This document shows, one piece after another, positions 56,133-64,000 of a DNA stretch of 64,000 nucleotides (the stretch's first letter is position 1; each line of letters opens with the position of its first letter). A program made the position numbers and the translations under genes. The notes beneath the pieces are model-generated. The model worked only from the letters and a program-made list of their open reading frames with translations. It did not search any database and was not told the origin of the DNA. Source of the stretch: Eleusine coracana subsp. coracana. Its lineage: Eukaryota > Streptophyta > Magnoliopsida > Poales > Poaceae. Where the stretch lies: NCBI GenBank assembly GCA_032690845.1, contig CM064434.1:4528108-4592107 (forward strand). The letters run 5' to 3'.

Positions 56133-57314
56133 GTGGGGGAGTTTGTTGGCAGTCACTAAATATCTAAATTAGACAGTCAATTATCTGCATAAAAGCAATA
56201 AAATGAATAACCAACATAGCGGTAGGAGTTTAATACTATCAATTTCCACAAGTGTTGGTAAATATTTACTGCAACTGATTATTCTACGTAATTAAAGGAA
56301 AATCCATGTCATCAAGAGAGAAAGCACACTTCCAGCCAATCAGATCCAAGCACCAGGATCCACTGGTCCACTTTTGGGAGAAAATCGACATAATCCACCG
56401 CCTTACGATGTCAGAGAGGACAAGGGACCACCTAGTAGGGACCAAGAACAGGGGGCCATCTGGGCTCACCACCCATGTTCGGCCAAACATGGGTGTTCGG
56501 CCGAAGGTGGGAGTCCCCCCTGGTGCATGGTCGCCATGTGTCATCTCCTGATGCCTCCCCAAGTTACCGCCTTTGGAACCGCCTTTCGACCCTATATAAG
56601 GAGGGGACTGCCTCCACTCTCCACACACTTCATGATAGAATTAGAGCTTCATTTCCTAAAGGCTTTATCACTGTCAAAGTGCTTAGAAAATAGGGAGAGA
56701 GTGAGGGGAAGTCCGGAGGAGGAGTGGGCCTGTCCACCTCTTCTCCATGCTTGTACTGGGGTGGATGCTTGCCGTATTTAGTAAGTCTTCATGATTCCTT
56801 TCTTAATTTTAAGTTTCCTTTTAAGTAAGTTTTATACTTAGTTGCTTTGCTTGCTCAACGCTCTATTTACTTAGAGACCTTAGTCTTGTATCATTGTAGC
56901 TAGAGACTAAGGGAGTAATTGAAAGCATAGACGTGGTGTCTAGACCATAGGTTACCTTTGTTTATCGCGTAGTCCATATATTGCTAGAGGTAGGCAGTAG
57001 GTGGTGACAGCCCTATCTATCCTTTGAAATCCTCCATGTTCGGCTACGCAGTAGGCTCTTGGCTAGAATCGCATTGTGGATGCAGGGGAAAATCGGATGC
57101 CCAATGCAAGCAACCTAGTTGTACTCTTACCTTGATTAGGACCTTATAACCATTAGGAATCCTCTTTATCCAATGCCACATTTATCTTGGTGTTAGAAGA
57201 TTAAACACACACGTTCTTTGTGGATTCGATACCTTGGAATACTCATGGGTGAAAGCTATTTTGGTATCCGTATTCTTACAGATTTATTCTATTGTCGTTA
57301 AAATACCCAAGGTG
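56133..57314 (+). repeat. LTR-like segment of an unclassified retroelement
   Basis: A purine-rich AATGTGGGGGAGTT precedes a TGTTGGCAG start, as at a polypurine tract and 3' LTR. Towards the end it reads GAATACTCATGG and TTAAAATACCCAA. At 62511 the mirror sequence TGTTGGGTATTTTAAC shows what a complete end looks like. The gypsy or copia nature is not established. Its internal region is missing apart from about 100-150 bases to the left. Confidence 0.5.
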
Positions 57315-57633
57315 TAGCAAGAGGCTGAGCTTCTCGACCTTCTCAGTGCTCCCTGCCGCCTTTGCCAAGGCATAGTCATGCTCCTTAAATGCAGCAGAAA
57401 GTTCCAGCTCCGGTGAGGCCTGTAGGCCAGCAAGCTCGGTCCTCGCCGCCTCCTCACGCTTCTCCATCGCTTTCAGCTGCAGGCGAGCGTCGCACAAGTC
57501 GGCCAACAGCTCGTCTGACTTCTTGGTGAAGCTCTTGGTAATGAAGGCAGCGTGAGCAGAAAACTTCTCGGTGACCTCTTGGCACTTCCCTCTGAATCGC
57601 TTCTTCTTCTTCTCAACAAGGGAGGGCCGTGAC
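57315..57633 (-). pseudogene. Antisense-ORF relic, coiled-coil piece
   Basis: On the minus strand LLADLCDARLQLKAMEKREE and EHDYALAKAAGSTEKVEKL form an Ala/Glu/Lys-rich coiled-coil-like segment, cut at 57633 by the Ds-like element. It probably joins the minus-strand pieces at 59250-60224 and 61556-62430. Confidence 0.45.
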
Positions 57634-59249
57634 TAGGGATGAAAATGGGACGGGAAAATCCCGTTCCGACCACAACCATATCACCATATTAGACTAATTT
57701 TTCCTGATTATTTTCGTATTTTTGGGATTAAAATGAAAATGGGATGAAAATGGGAAAAATAATCCAAAAATGGGATAAAAAACGACAGCAGTGTTTTCCC
57801 GATTGTTTTATCGGGAACCCGTATTGGGTCGGGATTTCCCCATTTTGCATCCCATTTTTTTGCTATTCGGGAAGCACAGCCCAGCCCAGCAACTAAGGCC
57901 TAGCCCAATTGAAACCCTAAGTCCCTAACCAGCTAACCCCCACTCTCTGTCTCTCTCCCAGGCTCCCAGGCGTAGGCCCGCACTGCACGCAATGCCCCCG
58001 ACGCCCCCGCAAAGCTGCCGCCACCCGCCTGCCCCTGACGCCCGCACAGCCGTCACCCGCCCGCCACCGCTGCCACCCACCCGCCCTAAGCTGCTGCCAC
58101 CCGCCCCCCCACCCCCGACGCCCGCATAGCTGTCATCCGCCCGCCGCCACCACCACCCACCCGCCCCAAGCTGCTGCAACCTGCCAGCCCAAGACACCAA
58201 TTGCCGGCCCCTGCCCTGCATCCCGCCCAAGCCGTTGCATCCTCCTCGCCAGAGCAGGCGCGTGGCACGCCAGAGCGGCAACGCCGGGGCGTAGGAGCCA
58301 CCATGAGCCGGGGTGCAAGAGCCATCATGACGGGGCGCGAACCACGAGCAGGACGCGGGCACGAGGTCGCCGTGTCACCACCAGCAGGCTAGAACCCGAA
58401 GGGCTGTTAAAGGATGGCACCGCTTGTAGGAGGAGAGAATCCCTCTCCCTGGTCGTTGGCCCGCTTAATGTTCAAAAATAAACCACCTTCGCTTGGAAAA
58501 TCAAAGTCCAAAGCATCTGCATATGCATCTTCTAGAGGTATATTGGCATTGGCTCTATCTTATAGTTTAGGATTCACAATAGCAGTAGATAATATAATAT
58601 TTAGATATTGAATAGTTATTCATCTTTGTTAGGGTCAAAGAGAAAAGCAACTAGAGCCCCTAGTAGTCACAGAGTACCAATTGATACCCCAAGTGATGCT
58701 GATGTGCAGAGTTATGATGTTTGAGTTGTTACAGGCATGTGACTTATTACTTATGTGTGTTGAAATTTGAACTATTGTGATGTATAAGTATTAAGTAGGA
58801 CAAACTAATATGAATTCATGATGTATGTTGTGTATGTAAGAGAAGTTTGATTTGAACCATCGTGAAGTATGTTATATGTGGATTATGTTATCTCAATTAT
58901 GTTAACCTTGTTATTTATGTGTTCTTGTTATTTGTGATAGTGAGTATTGCTAAGTTTTATTTGTTGTGTTCCCGGTATTTTCCCAATTATTTATGTGTTC
59001 TTGTTATTTGTGGTACTTATATGCGGGGTGATATTCCTGATTTGAATTACCGGTTTCTGATCGATACCGACATATTTCCGCTATCTTTCCAATTGTTTTG
59101 TGTTCCCGGTATTTTCCCGATCGTTTCGTTTTCTGTTTCTGGCTTTTCCGTTTCTGATTCTGTTCGACAAAATAAATGTAAAAATGAAAATGGTTGAGAT
59201 GTTTTCCCGATCATTTCTGATCGATCATTTCCGATCATTTTCATCCCTA
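57634..59249. mobile_element. Ac/Ds-like hAT element, about 1.6 kb, internally deleted
   Basis: Left end TAGGGATGAAAATGGGACGG, then GAAAATCCCG; right end CGATCATTTTCATCCCTA. These are close to the ends of maize Ac/Ds. An 8-bp duplication with one mismatch flanks it (GCCGTGAC at 57626-57633; CCCGTGAC at 59251-59258). Inside is a GC-rich block (57940-58390) with tandem Pro-coding repeats, then a piece reading GSKRKATRAPSSHRVPI (about 58630), as at the start of hAT transposases. The zinc-finger, catalytic and dimerisation parts are missing, so it is a Ds-like non-autonomous copy. Confidence 0.8.
57980..58195. repeat. GC-rich tandem repeats inside the Ds-like element
   Basis: Units starting GACGCCCGCA and ending AAGCTGCTGC occur twice (about 58037-58099 and 58117-58177), with a third partial unit before them. 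Confidence 0.7.
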
Positions 59250-60224
59250 GCCCGTGACGGCTTCCGATGCACCGACTCCACTGCCGCCAGGAGTGCTGCA
59301 CCTAGTTAGACCAATGCTAGCTGCTGGCGCGCGCGTGCTCAAAGTAGTGGCGGTCATGGCAGCATCACGTGCCCTCACCATGGCCGCTGCATCGACCTGG
59401 AGCCTCTTCGGCAGAGACATGCGCCCTAGGCGAAGCTTTTGACCCAAAGCTAGCCGCTTCTCGCTTGGAGCGTCGCTGCTCGCCGCCACCTCACGCGCCC
59501 GCTCTTTCACCACAGGAGCCTAGGACGCCACCTCAATCTCAACATTGGCCGAGGGATCGTTGACCCTAGGCGGCTCACCTTCCACCACAAGCTCAGACGG
59601 CTCGATCGCTGGCTCGGCCAAATCCTCCGATGTTGTCACTCGAGGACTCCCCTGCGCTCCACCGCCGCCATCACCACCGGCCGCAACTGATAGGTCGGCC
59701 ACGGCACCTATCGCTGTCACGGGCAGCAGCGCACCCAGGATCGCCTCCCCATCAACAGTCCCCACAAGGACTGCACGAGGACAGCCACGCCCGCGAGCTC
59801 AGCCCCAGTGGATGGCTGCATGATGAACGACGCCCCCTATCCCTGGGACGGTGGCGCGAAGAGGCTGACCCACAACGAGGCATTGAGGCCAGCATCCTTG
59901 TTGTCATCATCATCCTCTTGGGCAACAATGAACTCGCTAGCGACCTCTTCATCGCCAGAGCCATCATCATCTTCGTCTTCGTCCTCCATTCACACAAGCG
60001 ATAGAGTTTTTGGATCTTCCCCTAGTGTGACCCTCTCTTCCCATAGCGCCTTCCGCCTCCGCTCCCTCTCCTCCTCCCGCCTGGTTTGGATCCCGACTTG
60101 CTTCTGCTTCTGCTGCTTAGCCTCCCGCTGTTCCACCCCTCGGAAGCGGTTGGCGGCACGCTGCGCCTCTCCCTCCATCAACCAAAGGGGGGAGGAGAGA
60201 ATGTATGCCATCCACTGGGACTAA
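59250..60224 (-). pseudogene. Antisense-ORF relic, acidic and basic middle part
   Basis: On the minus strand VEQREAKQQKQKQVGIQTRR (about 60130-60070) is followed by MEDEDEDDDGSGDEEVASEF (about 59990-59930), then Ala/Ser/Pro-rich stretches down to 59250. Composition and place fit the variable middle of a PF04195-type antisense ORF. Frames are interrupted. No firm start is visible. Confidence 0.4.
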
Positions 60225-60429
60225 ATATAGGACAAAAGGTTGAGATTGAAAGACACGAGTCACTTACTACATCGACCGCCCGAGGGTTGTTGAGATTTCT
60301 TAACGTTGCACGAGAAATATTACTATTCCCAGCACGGCGCGAGAAATGTCTGTTGACACTTGCTAACAAATGCTAAGTTACATCAATATAAGCATCCCCA
60401 ACAATAATGTCAGACAAATTGTAAAGATG

Positions 60430-61553
60430 AACTTCAGTGTCATAATAGTAAATCCACAAGCGCACGGATTATACCATTGCAACATTTCACTATTGGATTG
60501 CTCCAATAGCTTGTCATTTATAGTTCTACCAAGGAAGACTATAGCATAAATATATGATTGTTAATAGTAATGTAGACATAAAGATTGCTATGAGTATTCA
60601 GAGTTTATAGAGGGGTAAGTATAATAATGGATAGGGGTAGTATGAGACAGAAAGCAATCATTCCTAAAGATAAATAAATATACTAGGTCACTAGGGAGTT
60701 TTAGTTAGTAAAGCAAAGCTATATCTCTAATGTTAGTCTACCCGTATAGTCACATAGTCAAACAATTACAAGCAAGGTTATACTAGTCATAGCCTAATGC
60801 ATTCAACACTTTGTGTACGGATTCATGCCCGGCATAAACAAGGCAACTCCGTCTTGGACACACGTCGTAACCGAACATGGAGGAGTGCAATGGATAGATA
60901 GGGCTGTCACCACCTACTTCCTACCTCTATAAACCATGGATTACAAGGCGATTAATACTACCTAGCCGTCTAAGCACCGCACTTACATATCTAAGTAGAA
61001 TGTTAGCATTGACCAAACACTAGAATCACCGATTGGTTAACAAATACTAAAGCATACATAACTCTAACCCCACGGATTAACAAGTCATGAGCTAAGCAAT
61101 TGCAATGCTAATTGGATATCAAACCCATGTTGAAGCATAACGACTACACTAAAGTACAAGTTGCATTATAACATTTAGACTATAGTCAAGGTATATGACA
61201 ATAAGGTAGCAAGTCTATATCATCATGAAAGAACAAAGTCATATGACATGAATATGATATATAACCAAACAAGGAACACATATCATAAGCATAACTATAA
61301 GGAAGAACTAAATTAGTTGAATAGAACAGAGTCATAATATAAAAGAATAAAGGTAAAGATACAAGAGCCATACCGATACTCCTATGACTTGGAGATTCGA
61401 GCAAGGCTCCTCCTACACTAAACTCCACTAGGACTAGGAAACTACTAAATGAAAGACAAGTGGAATGTTATTATTCCTAACTAACATGTAAGTATGAAAT
61501 GCTAAGTCTTTCCACTTTAATTGATGGTCAAAATTGGTATTTAACGATCGTCA
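60430..61553 (-). repeat. LTR-like segment, inverted relative to 56133-57314
   Basis: AATCCACAAGCGCACGG, CCGAACATGGAGGA and GATAGATAGGGCTGTCACCA occur here on the + strand, and on the minus strand in 56133-57314. The two are the same family in opposite orientation. It ends at CGATCGTCAACA. It interrupts the antisense-ORF relic. Confidence 0.55.
61440..61553. repeat. Left arm of an inverted repeat around the PF04195 relic
   Basis: GACAAGTGGAATGTTATTAT, CTAACTAACATGTAAG and the following bases are the reverse complement, with few changes, of 62545-62685. Confidence 0.75.
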
Positions 61554-61555
61554 AC

Positions 61556-62430
61556 AAGGGTCCGGGCACATGAACGATCCATTCAGAACAGGCCAGGCTT
61601 GGGCACCAATCCTCAACACCACCTTCACCTGCTTCACGACCTCGTTGTCAGGCAGAAGATCCTCCGCAATAACATTCGAGGGAACGTCATGGTCATCAGC
61701 TCCAACAAGGAACATCGGGACCAGTGAGGCCATGCTCCTTGAGATGAGCGATCGCAGCGATGGCGTCATCAATCCACCTCTTGTCGGAGGCCTTCTTGCC
61801 CCACATCCAGCTCAACCAGGACTCATGCACTTGTCATCCGGTGAACTCAGGGAAGAGATGGATCTCCTCGTTGCATAGGTAGAACCACTTCATGTGCCAC
61901 TCCTAGTTGTTGGTAGGAGTCAGCATCAGGATGTATTTCATCGAGCGATTCCCGCGGAGCTGGATCCCCATGCAGCCAATGGAGCAGGGGAGTCAGGAGT
62001 TTCCAACCTTGCGCTTGTGGCAGAGGGCCATGAAGAAATGCACCACAACTCGAAGTTGGGCCTAATCCTAAGAAATCCCTCACACAAAGCCACGATGGCA
62101 GAAATGTGTTGAATCCCATTGGGATTCAGATGTTGCAGCTCCGCGCCATAGAAAAAGAACAGTGCCCAAAGGAAATCATGGGTAGGGGGGCGACCAAGCC
62201 CGCGCTCATGGAATGGCATGAACGATACCACGTACCCTGGAGCAGGCCTCAACAAGCTTTCATCTCCCGACACTAGCCATTCCCTCGCTCAAATCATGGG
62301 GGGGGGGGGGGGGGGGAGCGACCAAGCCCATGCCCATGGAATGGCATGAACGACACCACGTACCCTGGAGCAGGCCTCAACAAGCTTTCATCTCCCGGCA
62401 CTAGCCATTCCCTCGCCCAGCTAACCCCAT
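61556..62430 (-). pseudogene. PF04195-type antisense-ORF relic
   Basis: On the minus strand FMPFHERGLGRPP, FLWALFFFYGAELQHLNPNG and IVALCEGFLRIRPNFELW (about 62230-62030) are the conserved core of the 'putative gypsy type transposon' region. It is better kept than in the gypsy element at 48.2 kb. Further on are ADDHDVPSNVIAEDLLPDNE and VVKQVKVVLRIGA (about 61700-61610). Stops and frame changes lie between. The core start was duplicated (see the tandem repeat at 62173-62428). Confidence 0.65.
62173..62428. repeat. 128-bp tandem duplication with poly-G tract
   Basis: AATCATGGG, CGACCAAGCCC, GGAATGGCATGAACGA and CAACAAGCTTTCATCTCCC repeat with a 128-bp period. At the start of the second unit GGTAGGGGGG has become a run of 19 G (62298-62316). 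Confidence 0.9.
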
Positions 62431-62510
62431 AACAAGAATAATAGTGATCGCGCTCGAGCCCCACGATGGGTCCGGAAAACCATAGCCCTAACAACATTGA
62501 TTTGAGGCAT

Positions 62511-62690
62511 GTTGGGTATTTTAACAACAACAGAATAAATCCACAAGCGTACGATGTTGATGGTCAATAAGTACCAATTTCGACCGTCAATATACCTATA
62601 AAAGTAGGAAGACTTAGCATTTCATACTTGCATGTTAGTTAGGAATAATAAGATTCCACTTGTCCTTAGAGGTTCATGTGCATGCAGGGA
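62511..62690 (-). repeat. LTR 3'-end fragment and right inverted-repeat arm
   Basis: TGTTGGGTATTTTAACAACA at 62511 is the reverse complement of the end of the 56133-57314 LTR type. AATAAATCCACAAGCGTACG follows. 62545-62685 is the inverted partner of 61440-61553. Confidence 0.6.
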
Positions 62691-63212
62691 TTTGATACAA
62701 TATAAGTGGAGAAATAGAGCATAACCTGGTGAAACACCATTCCAGCCAATGCAACGGTGCCAACTGGATTTCCCTCAGATTGCATACGTGGCTGCATAGG
62801 ATTCTTCCAGAGAACACCGACTTAATTCCGAAGAGGACCCACCTACCAGTCACCCCGAGGAAGCACAAGTGTTGGTAAATATGTGCTGCATGTGATTATT
62901 CCACATAAATAGTCCTAGTGTCTTCATAAACAGCCACAACCACACCATTAGGGTTTAGGTTTTGCTTAGATTATTCTGTTCATAACAGTTTTGCCGTCAT
63001 ATCAGTTTATGAGACCCCAACTTCATGAGATTCATAATACATCTGCAATTATGTTGCATTCTTCTTTGTTCTTGCTTGTGTTCTTGATTCGCAGGCAGGG
63101 ATTAGCTTTCTCAATGAGGTCAATCGTTGTTTAACGGTTGATAACTAGAGGAGACATAATGCTACGATTGCGGTATTTAGAACGTGTTGTTCTGAAACTA
63201 GATCAATTTGTG
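62691..63212. other. Intergenic or LTR-derived sequence
   Basis: AAGTGTTGGTAAATATGTGC at 62867 matches 56253 in the same orientation, so another LTR fragment may be present. No gene was recognised. Confidence 0.35.
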
Positions 63213-63577
63213 TGTCGCCTCCGACCAAATAAACTTATCCAGAACCTTTTGAAAGATCAAGAACCCTTGTTCACATCACTAGATATATAAGGTGGGGCAG
63301 GGGTCCTCCTCAAGGGACAAGTCCTCAATTAGATAGATCCCACAACTAGACATCATCGTCTAGGGCAACCCTCCTTGTCTAGATCTATGATCTAGACATA
63401 TCAATACAAATACCATAGAACACTGGATGTAGGATTAGTATCCTTCGAGAGGGCCGAACCTGTATAAATCGGCATCTTGTGTTACCATTGTCTCTTGATC
63501 TTGCACATACCCCTATCCTACATATAAATATTCATAGGTGACCAACCTACGTGCAGTGACGAGAATATATCTCGACA
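63213..63577 (+). repeat. 5' LTR (right part) of a gypsy element leaving the window
   Basis: It ends ATATATCTCGACA directly before a primer-binding site. It contains GAGAGGGCCGAACCTGTATAA, closely matching the gypsy LTR at 38920 (GAGAGGGCCCGAACCTGTATA). The start is uncertain; TGTCGCC at 63213 is a candidate because it would pair with the CGACA end. Confidence 0.6.
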
Positions 63578-64000
63578 TTTGGCGCCTCAGGTAGGGGAAA
63601 CACGGTGATCGGCATGTCGAGTTTGATGGCCTCAATCTACTTTAAGATTTGATCGTGAGCTGATCAGTGTTGAAGCGCATGAGTCATCACGTCTTCATCA
63701 AGATGGCTCCGAGCCAAGTTGACGGCGACATCTTCATCAAGTATCAGTCACGCGGGTATATACGGCGACAGACGTGACAAGAAGTCGATGGATTTGTTGA
63801 GTATGCGATCTAGTTTCGTGGTGACCAGCCTCTTGAAGGCTTGGTGGTGACGAGCGTCTGCAAGAGGTGGATGTCTTCATTAGCTCCTATCATGGCATCG
63901 CACGAGATCAAAGTCGACGTAAATATTCGTCGACTCCAAATCAATCAGGAATTACGGCCATGAATCCAACTAAGAGTTGGGGGCTACTCGGCGATGCAAT
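63578..64000 (+). mobile_element. Primer-binding site and leader of the right-edge gypsy element
   Basis: TTTGGCGCCTCAGGTAGGGG follows the LTR, the same type as at 39017. The rest is the untranslated leader or start of gag; the element continues past the window. Confidence 0.6.

Noticed and set aside
1..64000. CRISPR arrays, operons, ribosome binding sites, integrase att sites
   Set aside because: The window is plant nuclear DNA; no spaced short repeats of that kind are present.

Overview
The window looks like nuclear DNA of a grass (Poaceae). The signs are very GC-rich single-exon genes set in AT-rich intergenic DNA, Stowaway-type inverted-repeat elements with TA target duplications, CACTA elements, Helitrons, and a Ty3/gypsy element of the Tat type carrying an antisense gene. 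I could not decide the species. I saw no rRNA or tRNA gene and no CRISPR array. Most of the 64 kb is nested, decayed transposons; only a few host genes stand between them.

Layout. 1-9384: a decayed Ty1/copia element, with a 3.7-kb solo LTR (824-4570) sitting in its gag gene between GAGAT duplications. 11.7-19.2 kb: two related RING-H2 finger genes on the + strand, the first frameshifted. Between them lie a Stowaway element and a 3.3-kb minus-strand Helitron containing a 1.5-kb tandem duplication. 19.5-22 kb: a LINE. 23592-25145: an intact gene for a membrane lectin/PAN-domain protein without a kinase domain. Its 3' flank recurs at 26.9-27.3 kb and 31.4-33.3 kb. Short LINE-type insertions (about 30-50 bp, with target duplications) occur at 22.4, 26.8 and 27.0 kb. 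29.9-31.4 kb: a minus-strand LINE with a nested inverted-repeat element. 33.9-34.6 kb: a small Helitron.

36.1-52.5 kb: a probable small gene with a non-coding first exon ending at 36222 and a coding exon from 52141. Its 15.9-kb intron is almost filled by a 15.4-kb CACTA element (36694-52065, GAA duplications). That element is in turn split by an 11.1-kb Tat-type gypsy element (38632-49759, TCCAT duplications). The gypsy element carries gag-pol on the + strand and, on the minus strand, an antisense gene with its own TATA box. 52625-53555: a small CACTA element in the 3' region of the same gene.

54-64 kb: transposon relics. They include a Transposase_24-like gene on the minus strand, LTR pieces in both orientations, an Ac/Ds-like hAT element (57634-59249) inside a second antisense-ORF relic, a 128-bp tandem duplication with a poly-G tract, and the LTR, primer-binding site and leader of another gypsy element running off the right edge.

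Many in-frame stops in the retroelements lie where the family has Gln, Trp or Arg, as expected from C-to-T decay of methylated DNA. Element boundaries were found by eye from terminal motifs and target duplications, and family names rest on recognised motifs; no database search was made.
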